Below, one piece after another: positions 11,873 to 25,400 of a stretch of 64,000 bases of DNA. Numbering within the stretch: position 1 is the first letter of the stretch; every line of letters begins with the position of its first letter. A model generated the notes under the pieces. That model did not search any database. It saw only the letters and a list, made by a program, of their open reading frames with translations, and was not told the DNA's origin. The translations under genes were made by a program, and so were the position numbers. This stretch comes from Otis tarda (Eukaryota; Chordata; Aves; Otidiformes; Otididae): assembly GCA_026413225.1 (NCBI GenBank), contig CM048554.1, forward strand, positions 55,139,463 to 55,203,462. The letters are read 5' to 3'.

Positions 11873-14718
11873 TTAAAGGATTTGACAGGAAGTCTGAATA
11901 ACAGAACCCAAGCACAGATGTATTCCCTTACTGCTGCTGACAACTATCTGTAATGCAGCAATCACTCTCAGCACTGGATTTAGCATGTATCATGGCCTGT
12001 ATGCATCTTAAAGTCACCTTTCATTTCCTGTGTGGGTCAGAGCTGTGGGGAGACAGTCAAAATTACTTTAAGATTCAGGCTGAAAGCTGCAAACAGTGAG
12101 AAAGACAGCATCCTTACACCGGGCTTGTAATTCTTCATCTATTTTGTGGCAGAACTCCAAGTTATTGGGGTACTGTACTTCACATGTTCTCGTTGCCATA
12201 GCAGAAGGAAAACATGCTCTGTCTCCAGGTAACGGGAAACAGCCATTCTTAAAATACAATTTTTGTTTTATGTTTCAGTTAATTTTAAAAATTCTTGGCT
12301 ACAGTGTGACAAACTACTTTCCAAAACAGATGCATTTTTGTAAACTTCATTTTTACTAGAATATTTTCTTGAAAGTATTTCAATATTCTATGCAAACAAA
12401 GTGTTAGCATAGTAACATAAAGCAGAGGCACCTTCCTATGATTGGATTTTGGCTTGTTTTGCTTATCATCTACATGCTTTTATTCAAGGTACAGCTGGAA
12501 TGAGAGACGAACTGCAGCTTGTTATGATGATGATTTCAAAAGGTTTTAAATAACCTGTTCTCTACAGTAAAGTTTTTCTTCACAACTGCTTCTATGGCTT
12601 GTAAGCCAGCAAAGGATGCAAACTAAGGTTATCTGGTAAGAAACAAAAAAGTTCTAAAATTAAAGGTCTAGAAGTTTCACATTAGTCAAGACTCACCACA
12701 TACTTCATGTTTCCTTAGCGGTTCCTTGCTAATTCAAAGTTCTTGTACAAATAGGTTAATTCATCTTCCAGGTTCAATGTAAAAGAAGATTTAACCTACA
12801 GCATGGAATTAAGTAATGCTACCTGACAAACAGAGTCAGCTGCCTGATAACTAGAGAGATTTTTTTAAGCACTTAATATTATGTAGTTAGCAAATCAGGT
12901 TTTATAACACTGCTGAAAAAATAAAGACATGTTCTTTAGTGCCAATAAAACAACATTGTATTATTACCGGTCAGTATGTTTTCATTCAGCCAGCATGGGC
13001 AATAAAAATGTTCATTAGTTTTCAAGAACTGAATGGGGAATACTAGGCACTGGGTTTAATTCTTCTTTCAGTCAACTACCAGTGGAAAATGTAAACATTA
13101 TTTTCAATTAAAATCAAGCAGAATCTCACACGGACAGCCAGTGATGCCTTTTCTCTAACAGTTCTGCAAAGAAAGCCAGCAGTTAACTGCAAACTGACTT
13201 AATTTAGGTTTGTGTTTCCTCTAAGCACGGCAAATGAAAGAAGCGAGCTGGAAATTCCAACTCCCATATTCAATTTTGCATTCTGAAACACAATTTTCAA
13301 GTCAGAAGATATCATTTCCACTAGAGGTTTTAAAACTTTTCATCTGAGTGAAGTGAATTTGACTTCAAGGAGGTGGACAAGAGGGAAACAAAGATTGCCA
13401 ACTTCCCAGGTGTCCATTAAACATGACACCAAATGAATGACCCAAACTTTTACTTGTGCACTAGTTTTTAAAGTTACTAAACAAAATTATCTAGACAGGA
13501 GAGCAGGCAGCTGGACAATCCTTCCCAGCTTGTGAGGCAAACAACAAAAGGATCTTGGGAACCACTGAGCAGGTGGCCAAGTGACAAAATATCAGCCAGG
13601 CAAAGTTTCAGTGGGAATGACACATTGTAGCAGAATGTTTTGAGTTCAATAAATCACCAGGCTTTTCTGTTTAAGCATTTTATAGACTTTTTCCCATAAC
13701 AACATTTCAAAGGAAATTTTTACCAATTCTTGCACTCAAAGCAAGAAACTAGTTTCTATGTAGTATTGTATTCTGAAAAGAAAATTGCTTACAGTAAGCT
13801 TCTGTAGACTGATTCATTGTATTTCCAGATCTCTAACTTACCCCATCTCTTTGATCATGTAACTTCTCACTTGTGTCACAGTTAACAGAACTTGAGAAAT
13901 AGCAGTAGTTATATGGGAAGCAATGACAGGAAGAAGCTGAATTATTAATTGCGCAGATATCCACTCTCATCAGTAGCCCACAAGATACAGGCAAAAAGCT
14001 CCATCAGTCCACAGACCTCTTTATGAACTACCTTTTCTTTCTGACTCTTCTCTCAGGCACTTCAGTATTTTATAGAACCACAAATATGGCACAGATCACT
14101 ATCACAGAAAAAACATGTGAAGAAACAGGCACTTGACCACTGAAACTACTTCCCTCTTATTCACTTCTTGCATTTAAAAACTTTCAAGAGATTTAACACA
14201 TGTATCATAAAACAATACAGGACAGGGCAATAAAAGATAATTATAATCACAAACCACATTCCCGACCCTCTCTAACCGTATAGCAGATATTAGCTTACAC
14301 ATGCACAAAGTACAATACTTAATGAGTAATTTCGGTAAATATTACCAATAAAATATGATTATTGCTTCATCTTACAATTTATTACATCTTTTATTTGTCA
14401 AGACTTAATCTGGCTATTATAATTCAATAAAAAATTTAACAGAATATTTAATTTAGTCTTCCAAGTAATTGTGTCTTTCCAAAAGCAAAAAAAACCTGGC
14501 TGAGATTCTTTGCAGCACAGCCTTTAGACACTGTAAGCAGATAATTCAGTCAGGGTACAGACACCAGTCTGATGCTTTTTCACTCTTGTTTACCTGTACT
14601 CTTCCCTCTGTTGCTCCAGACAACCATTAGACCAATAAAGCTTGAATGAGAGCATGAGCTAAGGTATTTAAAATCATTTGTAAGAGGCTGTCAAGCAACA
14701 GCTATAGCTGCTTCCTGG

Positions 14719-14737
14719 AAAAAAAAAAAAAAAAAAA
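14719..14737. repeat. Poly(A) tract
   Basis: About 19 consecutive A on the plus strand, so U-rich in LCLAT1 pre-mRNA. No retroposon body is visible upstream. Confidence 0.9.
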
Positions 14738-15092
14738 GAATGACTTATGGAAAAGTAGAAAAGTAGCGTACTTTTATTCCTTACTATATTCAGAAGGTCT
14801 AGATGAATTGGCAAATTTGAGCTGCTGCAGGAAGAACTGCACAAGAGCTTTTTCCTACCAAAAGCTACCTCTTTTTTTATTATGCATATTGCACAGACAC
14901 AAATTATTTGTAATTACTTGGTCATGGCTTTCCATGCTTACAGTGCTTCTCTATACTATCCTTCAAGTTACTGTGGCCCCACAAACCTGTATGAAACAGC
15001 AACCATTATAAGTCATGAAAAATAGGTTTTGCAGATGAAGAGCAGCTGTTGTGTTCCCCCCATCTCCTTCATCCTCTATCTTTAAATAAAAC

Positions 15093-15116
15093 AAAAAAAA
15101 AAAAAAAAAAAAAAAA
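15093..15116. repeat. Poly(A) tract
   Basis: About 24 consecutive A preceded by AAATAAAAC. It could be mistaken for a polyadenylated retrocopy tail, but the preceding sequence does not resemble a known mRNA or SINE that I recognise. Confidence 0.9.
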
Positions 15117-17901
15117 GCCACAAACCACCAACCGTGCAACAAACATGGAATAGTGGTCAGTGCTGCAGTTTTGATGTAAAACCTGCTCTAAGCCCAGTAC
15201 ACTTTAAGAAAAAAAAACAGAAAACAAACAAACAAAATTCCAACCTACTTGCAGTTAACAGCTGGCAAATCTAAGTCCTCTGGTTTTAGACGTCTACAAC
15301 AAACCAAAAAAGCTGGCCACCTTTGATAGGTAACAAATCCAAGTGAAAATTACAAAAAACAGATTAAAAGTTCCAGTCTGTAATTGGAGATGTTACAAAG
15401 CAATAAATCTTTTTTTTTTCACCTGCATAAGAGCACCTCAACACTTGAGTTCACAGCTATTCTTGGCAGGGAGGGGTGGCATTTGTAATTTCAGAAGTAC
15501 CTATTTCACAATAAAATCCTCAGCTGGGGAAGAGAAATCAAGGACTCCATGCTGAAGAACAGTTACACAAAGCCATAACTAGTAGAGTGCTCAGTGGAGT
15601 ATCTTAAAATCTCTGCCGCTGGCATTGAACCAAAATCACTCCCTGAGAACAGTGAAAGCTCTTCATGTTATTGATATGCACTGCAACAGATCCTGAACAT
15701 ACAATTTAAAAAAAAAAATGTTGAATTTCCAAAGTTCTAAAAACTTTGCTGTGTTCAGCATTTCCAACGGAAACTCTTTTCTCACCCTGCTTACAGAACA
15801 GTAACTCACAACTCCCTTCTGTGTAAGGATACATCCATGAAACTTCTAATGAATGACTTTTCTACCCTTATCAAGACAGAATTTTCTCATTGGGATAACA
15901 ACTCAAAATACAGATGGATATGAACAAAATTCAAACATCCTGTTCAACAAGCTATGAAAACCACCAACCATCACTAGGATAGTAACAGCATGACAGAAAA
16001 TTTATGCTAACTCATATGATTCTGAAGAGTACAATTACGAAAATAAAAAGGGAGGATGAAAAAGCAGACTTTCAGAGGTCTTAAGCAAAGCATGCAACTT
16101 GGAGAAAGTTTCAGAGAGCTGTGACCATCCTTTACAAAAACCTCTCTCTGTTATAGAACAGACTATATTAACCCAGATAATTCCTCCTTTTCCAGTTGTA
16201 ATGTATGCTACAATTTAATTTGCTTCTGGATGGGTAATATTACAGCATGGGCTTTTCGTGTTTTTGTGGGATTTTTTAAAATGTCTTTTATACTGTGACA
16301 GCCATCACCTGTAAAACAGCAGCAATTGCTGAACTACTTTATTCATTTTCTTAGTAGCACATTATGTCCTGTAAAACTTCAGCAGGCCCCATGCTAGAAA
16401 TCTCAACAGCAAACTTACTGAAGCCAGTGAGTGTCCACCTAGAACCAACTGCAAGATCGGATTATGGATTCTACCTAATCTCACAATTGTTAAAGAAAAG
16501 AAAAACTAGAGACTTAGCTTCATTTCCCTACCATGTAAGTAATTCTGGCTAAACAGTACTTCTACAAGAGATGGAGAACAGTGCCTACAGACAAATTTAT
16601 GTCACTTCTTATTTTTAAATAACAGTAAAGATAAATTGCTATTATCAATTGCATATAACTCTGCCAAGCCTTTGAGCTTGTGCAACTGCCCCAGGCTTTT
16701 AAAATATATTTCCAAGACAAATAAAAAAGAAAAAAAAATTTGGAAATAATGTTAAAAGTGTCCTAGCCACTTAATTGGAAAATTCCATGCTTTAGAGAAT
16801 CTGAAATTTTGCAGAGCTGACTTCGTATCAGGAATACACAGCACTTTGAAGCATACTTACACATTGGCAAATATCACATGTTTATAACAACTTTAAAAGC
16901 CACATAAATTGTAGTTTTCTAGTGAGTCATGCTTACAGGCTGGCTGCTTTCCAAGGTAAGCACAGTAGAAACAGTAGATCAGTTACCTGGAGGCTTCAAA
17001 GCAAAAGAGGAAAAATGCAGTAATTCTGCAGAAAATTCACAAACGTTTCATTCCCACCAGAAGCAGCAGAAACAGTTTATTTGTATTTGTTCCATTTCTG
17101 GACATGAAATCCTGTTCTCATTCTACTAGGTTTTGGTGAAGATGGAACATCCAAAGCAATATAGTCAAAAACATTGCCAAGCTAGTGTCCCACTACTAAC
17201 TAATAATATTTCTGCTTCAAGACCTTACAGTAACAGATGAAGTTCTGCTGTGCTTTTCGGAGCCTTCTAGAGAAGTCTTCAAATTTCGTTTGCGTAGCTC
17301 ACAAGCAGGACCAGTCAACAGCACATCTGGATATTTCCAAGATTACATTACAAACCAGTGTTAAGGACTGCAGCTTAACCCTGTCTTCAGCTCTGTAATT
17401 CTTTCTTTTCACCAGCTACAAAGGGAAGCTTCCCTTCTGACAGTATTCCAAAGGGACATCCTCAGGCCTTCAAGTCAATCCAGGTCTTCAAAACCATTTC
17501 TAGCAGAGCGTTGCATTTCACAGCGTAAACTCTTCCTTTGTGCATTTGTGTAGTGCTGTGCACAGATGTAAGCCTTGCCTGGGAAGATGCACGGCTGAGT
17601 TAGAGGATCTGTACTTGAACTAATAAAGCTCCGTGGCTCAGCAGGGATTCTCAGCCCATGCACAGCAGCAGGCTGATGCAGATAAGTCGCTTCTGGTTCC
17701 AGGGCTACTGAATCTGATTCTATAAAAGACACAACATTTTTCTTCAAACTCTAAGTGTTCTCAAAGCCATAAAATGTTTTACCAATACAGTATACTAAAG
17801 CAACTCATGTTTCTTGTTAAAGTTGAATGGCTTTGGTCTCTCAAACACACAGGAAGATACAAGCTATAGTTTGATTCTTCCATCAGAAGAGAAGCTTTGT
17901 T

Positions 17902-17952
17902 TTATATACATATACACACACAAACACACACACACACACATATGTATATATA
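17902..17952. repeat. CA microsatellite with TA-rich inverted arms
   Basis: A (CA)n tract with one CAAA interruption lies between TATATACATAT (17903-17913) and ATATGTATATA (17940-17950). The two 11-base arms are exact reverse complements. The unit can form a stem with a CA loop. It is probably a dinucleotide repeat evolved from alternating TA/CA. Confidence 0.9.
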
Positions 17953-20900
17953 GCACTCAGTGCTATTGACAAATGAACAACAAAATGTTTTGCATGAACA
18001 TTTAGGAAGGTCATTTTATCCCATAACAAATTACCAGTATAAGAAGCTAAATAAAGTAATTCAATGCTAAAGTAACCAGGGAAGTTGTCTGCCAGTGCTT
18101 ATGCAATACTTTACTAAGCTGCCAGAAGACAAATGGAAAAAAGTGGTATCTAAGACTAAAATTTTTTAGCTTCTTAGCGTTGCATTATGTAAAATAGTAG
18201 ATCATTTGAAACAGAACCTCAGTTTCTAATAAAAATTGCCAGAATTGAAAGGAGCTTACAAAAAAAAAAAATTACAAGTGGTTTAATAGGTGTTATGTTT
18301 CCCATCACAAAGAGTAAGTCAATGTTACAGTAAGAATGAGTTTCAAGTCAGCTGCAAATACATTTGGCAGTTGCAGATTCATTAGACAGACATGCTGTGG
18401 CGGACACATAGATGCTAGGCAATTCAAGAACAAAGTATCCACGAAATAATTACAAAACAGCAAGTGAGCCAGTCAGGGAAATAACCCATTATAGCTATTC
18501 AGGGACTACTAGATTTTACACGTGAGTAATGCTCTAACTTAACAAGAGCTATTAGGAAAAAAGGAGAGGAAAGAAGGAAAGCCTCACAAGAGCTACAGAT
18601 AAAGAGCCTCCCAACACACACCTGGGGCATTGTTATAGACCAACTGACCACTTCCAGTTTCCAACTCAGTACCACTGACAGTTGCAACAAAAATGCCTTA
18701 AAAGCTGCAAAGTGATAAGGGAAAGGAACAAAAAGAAATAACAACTTCTAAAAGACTGATAGTTGAAGTAAAAAACTGTTTGGATAGTTAAGGAAACTAT
18801 GCTGCTTGCTCATACCTCAGGCCTGAGAGACCAGAAGATAAAGAATACTCTGACCTCCACCAAAACTATCCCGTAGAAGATAAAGGAGACAGGTGACAAG
18901 GCAGACATAGTCTGGAGAAGGTTATTTATTGCTATCCCCTCTCTCCCTTAAAAGAAATAATAATAATTAAAAAAAAGGAATCTAAATGGAAATGCAACAA
19001 CTCAATATTTGTACCAGATAAATCATATCCAAAAAAGGAAGATATAATCCAGATTTGGCTGTGCAGATCATGCTACCAGAAATATCTAAATCAGGAATCT
19101 TCTCATAGCAGTTTCTGTAGTCACGGAACATGTTTAATATCAGCTGTGGCTAGACTTTTCTTTAGGGCCAGACAGATTTTAAGTTAGTGATCTAGCAATT
19201 AATTACAAGGATTTTTCTCCCCCTCCCCTTTTTTTTTTTTCCTCTCTTGCTATAAGAATTTATCTTCCAAGACGACCTAGCCTTCTCTCAGTTATTTCCA
19301 ACTGGGAACACATCCTGGCACATGTTTGCTCTTTTACCAAGTGCCCTGACCTTTCAGAAAAAAAAAAGATTATACAAAAATACAGAATTCCTGGAAAGAA
19401 TCTGCTATTTCTGATTAGCATGCTAATATTGTAAAAACAGAAGCCAGAAGAGCTTATCTTCAAGCTGTAAAATATGCTCATTAATAAGTGAAGTACCTGG
19501 GCAACTGGCTAAGGATATATACGAGAAAGCACATACATCTTTCTAGCTGCATTTGCAGAGGAATTCCCAAACGCAATCACAGCTCTTGAAATGCCTTTAA
19601 TGAGTTCATTGCAATGGGCACTGTGGAGGTGGTATTTTTATTGGGGAAATTATAAATAATGAACTTGTCAAAAACAGATGCTTACGACATTCCACTTCCC
19701 TCTCTTCCTCATCAGTCTGAGGCTTCTCCCTGTGTCTTCAGAAAGTACTCCCAAATAACCAAAGGACAGTATATTTTTACATACTTGGGCACTTTGCATT
19801 CAAGCAATAAAGCCTCAAGAAAATTAGTCCACTTCTGGCATGACTCAAGGAACGCCGAGGTTAAGAAAAAACACCACAAAACACAGCTACAAAGTTGAAC
19901 ACAGAAGCACCAGCATTAAAAATAACAGCATTAACTATGAAATATTCTTATGTCCCAGAGCTAAGCAATATTTTTTTATCTGAGCATGGAACAGACAGCT
20001 ATCTTCTCCTATAGTGAGATGTTCAGCTCCAAAATATTTTTGTTGCCAATATGACCATCAAGCAAAGAGTAGTGATGGCAAACGATGCAACACAAGGATC
20101 GAAGACAGAGTATCACCTGAAAGCTATTCATTTATGCTAGCATAAGTAAATACCAACAAAATATGGAAACTATTTAGAGAAATTATAGTTACAAGTCCTT
20201 AATCAAACAAGGAACAGTAAAATTCTTCCAACTCCTTACTAAAATGTTATGTATTAATCAACTGGCAGTTGGGTCAACTTGCCATCTTTCTCAGAGGCAT
20301 AAAACCAAGACGACATGCAGGGACGCTGCTTTCCAAGCTCATGGGCAGAATGAAGAGTATGTGAATTTCTATTCTAGTGGAGGCACCTAATGAGAAACAC
20401 TCACTCCTATATATCTTAACTCATACTGAGCAGAGTCTTAAACCTAATTCTCCACAATGGCACTAAGAGCCCCAGCAACAAGCAAGGCAAGGGTCCTGCC
20501 CTTCAGAGTTCTGACTTCTCCCCTCAGCAAATCCACATTGAGCAGCAACTGAGGTAGTAACACCTCTGAAAAAGTTAAGTTGTGATCAAGTTAAAAACTC
20601 CTATTTTTGACTTTCACAGGGGGATATATGCAGACACTTCTTCCAATCTTAACACTAAATATGACTTCTTGGATGTACTTGGATCTGAATTTATGCAAGA
20701 GTACTGTCTTCCCATGAGGGTAGCACTTAATACGTAGATGGCCTTAAAAGCTCTCCACAGAAATGCATTGAGAATTATATTGTTTTATTTAAAGATTAAT
20801 AATACATTTTTAAATAGAAGATAAATGTTTGCAACTTCTACTGTGATATCTACAAATGTGCTGTGAGAAAAATCTAAGGCTGTTATAGTACCAATTATAT

Positions 20901-21883
20901 ACTTGGATTAACACAAATAACTTACATGAAGCCCATAATTTCTAAAGGCTAAAACATATCATTTTTAATTTTACGTAAAGTTGCTTACCACTCAAAACTT
21001 TCCTCTCACACAGATAATTTTTAACTGCTCCTGCTGTTGTCGCAGATTAACAGCCAGAGAGAAGAGGACAGAAAGAACCAAAACAACACAGCAGTGCGAA
21101 TAGAGGAACATACTATGTCAAAGCGAAAGCCTAGAGCTACTGGAAAGCCCTTTATTACAGCTAAGCAAGGCAAAACAACATGCCTTTAACAAAGACAATT
21201 TGAAGCCAATTACAACTCAGAAGATTAATATATTGACTCAGGCGTACATGAGGTTGAGTTTTCCATAACCCATTTTTCCCAAGAACCCTTGTCTAACTCA
21301 CTGAAGGATGAGTAAAGTTGGCTATAAAAAAGTTTTCAAAAGTACAATAAGAAGAAAATTTCAAAACAACTTGAGGAAACACAGATTCCTGCTGAGCACA
21401 GAGTTTTCAACAACAGCTAAGATTTATTATATTGTAAAATTTTTTTCAACATAGATACAAGCTACAACAACGTGTATTTCCTTTCCAATTCAGCCACAGC
21501 TGAACATTTTATTGAACCATTACAGTAAGAAAAGAAACTTCCACAAAAACATTTTTAAAATATCTCTTATTTTGGGATCAAACAGATATACTATTAAAGT
21601 ACTGCTGGTAAGAGGAATCAATCATCAGCAATTAAATTTGCTTACTAATTTTTATGTATTGATGAGAACATCAGAATCGAGTATTCAAAAAAATATACTG
21701 AAGATAAATGTTCATGAAACTATTCTTTATGTCTTCGCTTTCCCTCTGCCCCGGATTTGAATATATCAAGAAATGTAAACAATCTTCTAAATCAATATTT
21801 AGAAAAGTTTTAATTGCATACAGTAATTTATTTTTAATAAAGATATCACTACCTATGCTATTAAATAAGAGTTCTCTTTCAAT

Positions 21884-22471
21884 TGTCATGGTTTAACCCT
21901 GGTCAGCAACTAAGCACCATGCAGCCACTTCCTACTCTCCACTTGTGAGATGGGGGAGAGAATCAGAAGGGTAAAAAAGTGAGAAAACTCATGAGTTGAG
22001 ATAAAGACAGTTTAATAGGTAAAGCAAAAGATGTGCACACAAGCAAAGCAAAACAAGGCATTCATCCACGAGTTCCCATTGGCAGGCAGGTGTTCAGCCA
22101 TCTCCAGGAAAGCAGGGCTCCACCACAGATAACTCTTACTGTTACAAACGCCATCACTCTGAATATCCCTCCCTTCTTTCCTCTTCTCCACCTTTTTATT
22201 GCTGAGCATGATGTCATACGGTATGGAATATCCCTTTGGTCAGTTGGGATCAGCTGTTCCAGCTATGGCCTGTCCCAACTTCTCATGCACCCCCAGCCTA
22301 CTTGCTGGTGGAGTGGTGTGCGAAGCAGAAGAGGCCTTGACTGTGTGCAAGCACTACTCAGCAGTAACTAAAACATCCCTGTTATCAACACTGTTTCCAA
22401 CACAAATGCGAAACATAGCACCATACCAGGTACTATGAAGAAAATTAACTGTCCCAGCCAAAACTAGCACA
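21884..22471 (-). mobile_element. Solo LTR of an avian endogenous retrovirus (588 bp), sense to LCLAT1
   Basis: Plus-strand termini are TGTCATGGTTTAACC and CCAAAACTAGCACA, so the minus-strand LTR runs TGTGCTAG... to ...CATGACA with TG/CA ends. Read on the minus strand it has a CRE-like TGACATCA (22216-22209), a TATA-like AATAAAAAGG (22200-22191) and an ATTAAA polyadenylation signal (22016-22011). I recognise it as a widespread bird LTR from memory of its body sequence; the family name would need a repeat search. No gag, pol or env sequence is adjacent, so it is a solo LTR. A clean target duplication is not evident (CAAT left, AAAT right). Confidence 0.88.
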
Positions 22472-25400
22472 AAATTTGTTTGTTTGAGGTTTTTTTTTTT
22501 CCTACAGAGAATGGGGAACAGGAGGAAAAAAAAAAGAAAAGTTACATTTTGTCAGTTTGTAAAAGGTAAGCTAGCAATAGTACCAAAGCCAGCATTTTTG
22601 GATCCTCCTCCACTTTTATCAGTTCACTCATATGACAAATTAACACTCTTTTCAGAGAGTACACTGAAATAACACAGCCACACAAATTCCATTTGGAAGC
22701 AGCTGGCTGGTCAAATAGCATATGCATAGCCCTGCACCAGTCCCAGCTTGTGCTGCTCTTTGATATATTCCCATCAAGCAAAGGATGTGGAGATGAAGCT
22801 GCCGTTGGTGATTTGAAGGGAATATCATTAGGGGATAAAAACAAACAAACAAAAAAAAATGTAAAGGATCAAGGTTTTATTACGGAACAACTCATTTTCC
22901 AAATAAGTTTGTAACAACATCAGATGAACCTTCCCATTGATCTCCTTGCAGAAGGCAAAAACACTTTGTGTATATACTACAGTATTTATAATCAAATAAT
23001 TTTTATTATTCACATAAGCCATTTTTAAAGCCTCTCCTTGTAAATCACATCTGATTCCAGTATTTGGTATTATCATCTGGGGTTTTGTTTGTTTGTTTTT
23101 TTAAATTAAACTTTGCTCCATAGAAACATCAGCAATTACACTTGGTGCAATGGGGTAAGAAGTTCACACACAAAGCTCTCTCACTGAATAGGCAGCAATG
23201 ACAGGATTTGTTAAATATGCATTTTCTCACCTTAAAGGTATCTCACTGGCACAGCCTGAGCACAAGAAGAAAAAGTAAAGGGCTCTTGGCAGCACATATA
23301 AGCTGTCATTATTGTGATGAAACATAAAACCACAAGCAGCTTCCGGAGCGAGACGTGCTTATGTAAAGGAGCACGTTTCTTCTTCAATGTTTTAGCTTAA
23401 ATAGACACTGAAGTCAAAAGAACTGAGTTTTAAGAATTGCCTTTTAAGTCAGCTTTCACGTCTTTTGTATGTGTATTATAACAAAATTACTGTGTTTCTG
23501 GAGTAAGGGTTTGGTTGTTTATTTTTTTTCAAATCTTTGAGAGAAAAATTAACTTGAAAAGAAATCACCTGTTTTCTGCTTCATACCAGCAGAGTAGTAC
23601 AGACTTCTTAAAATCCTGAATCAAAACCACCTTATGCAATTTTGAATTTGCCCAGCCTAGTACCAATCTGTCAAAGATGAATTTCCTTTTCATTCTGGGC
23701 ATTTACAAAATGCCTTAAGTTGGGTCACTAGAATTATTTCCTCTCATTCCTCGTGCTGTCTTGCTCTATTCAGTAGGCTGACCCTATAATCTAATTTCAC
23801 AAAAGAAAACTCCACTTTCTCTTCCTGTGACAGAGCAAGTATACATACAGCTTACTTTCACGGAGGCTTGATCTACAGGGGGTTAATATTTTAGAACTTC
23901 TGAGTGAAATTTGCAATCACAGTAGGAAAAGCTAAAGAAACACTTATCCTCAGGGATGCCTCACTCTCCTCACAGCTTTGTGACGTAAGAACTCTCCAAA
24001 TGCAAACTACTAATGCAGGCAATACTTTTTCAAGTTTTTTTCTGAGAAAAGGGAGGGAAAGAACAAGGTATAGGATGCCCTGGAGGAGTTTCCTGTTATG
24101 AATAAAAGTTTTCCTATAAGAACATGCAACTATTGGTGTACACCCACAGAGCCTGGAGTTTTGAACAGAGTTTCAGCAGATAATGAAGTTTAGCCCTTTC
24201 AAGCTGTTTTAGAGACCAGTTCAAGACCCAAGTTATCAGACTCGCTGACATTCGCATATGAAAAGGATAAGAAGTGACAATGAAAACTGCTGTATTTCTT
24301 TTTACGTACAAGAAGTGACTAAACATGTGGAGAGTCACAAGCTCCATCTACGAAAAAACTGCTTGCAAAATGAAGTGCTTTTGCAAAATAGCTCCCTCTT
24401 CAGTTTTCATTCAGTTTGTTCCCGCTGACTTAAACAAGAATATTCTTCCATCAGTGCCACCCAAAGACATTTGGGAAAACTGTGTTAGATTCAGACCGTA
24501 TTTTAGTTGTCACAGGCTTGTCCTCCACAAAGTCTGAAGCCAGAAGTTACCATTAGACCATTTAACCAAACGTTTATGGAAGGCTATTCAATTCAGGTCA
24601 CGTAGCCAACAACAGTTTGTCCACAACAGCCTTCCATAAGGTTGCCCTGTTTGAAAATACCAGCAGGTGGGTACCTAACATCTCCCACTATCATGCTATT
24701 GACATATATTTCAATTTAATAATTTTGTTTCCATAAAGATAATTGCAAGCTAACCATGAAACTTCAGTCTTCATTTAGATAAACTGGACAAACATAATAC
24801 TGCAGCATGAACAGCTAAACACTTTACAAACGCTACTGAATTTGATCAACCAAACTTATTTTCCATATAACCATACATAGTCAAAGATCACTCTAGGCCA
24901 GATCCACACTGGGCAGGCATCCCCATAACCACTAGAATTTTCCCTTAACCAGTTCTATTTTTGAAATAAATTATAACTTTAAAAAGTAACGTACAGATGA
25001 TAAAACACACATCAGGAAGACTCCCTGCTCGCTACACTGTGAAGTTAACCCTTTATCCTCTAATAGTCCCAAGGCTGTAAGCTATTACTAATGCCATGAG
25101 TACCCCAACCTCCTGCCCCATACTTACTCTTTATATATATAATACATGAGTAACAGGCTAGCAGTCCTTAACAGCGAACTGCTTAGTACAGTCATTAAAG
25201 TGGTAACATTTTAAGTGTCACTGATTAAAAAAATTTTCTTCCTTTTGTCATGACAGCTATATTCACCAGATAATTTTTCTGCCAACTCAGGAACCGCCAC
25301 ATTTGCCTCCAGTCAAACTATTTGTAATTCTAAAGAGTAAACAGTGATTAAGTTGGGAAATTTAGTTTTTCTAGTTTATCAAGGGACTTTCTGAGCATGC

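Larger units (their letters stand above)
7600..21883 (-). other. LCLAT1 first intron, proximal (3') third
   Basis: About 14 kb of AT-rich intron. Within it I recognise only a short CR1 tail (11768-11872), long A tracts, a CA microsatellite and other minor low-complexity patches. The GC-richer patch at 10.7-11.4 kb has open frames on both strands but no splice-bounded or recognisable product. The rest shows nothing I can support. Confidence 0.6.

Noticed and set aside
12068-12259. 63-codon minus-strand frame considered as an LCLAT1 exon.
   Set aside because: It does not resemble LCLAT1 isoform sequence and lacks a paired acceptor and donor in a compatible phase.
15061-15116. Poly(A) tail of a processed retrocopy, with AAATAAA before a 24-A run.
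   Set aside because: The preceding sequence shows no recognisable mRNA, SINE or target duplication, and similar A runs are common throughout this intron.
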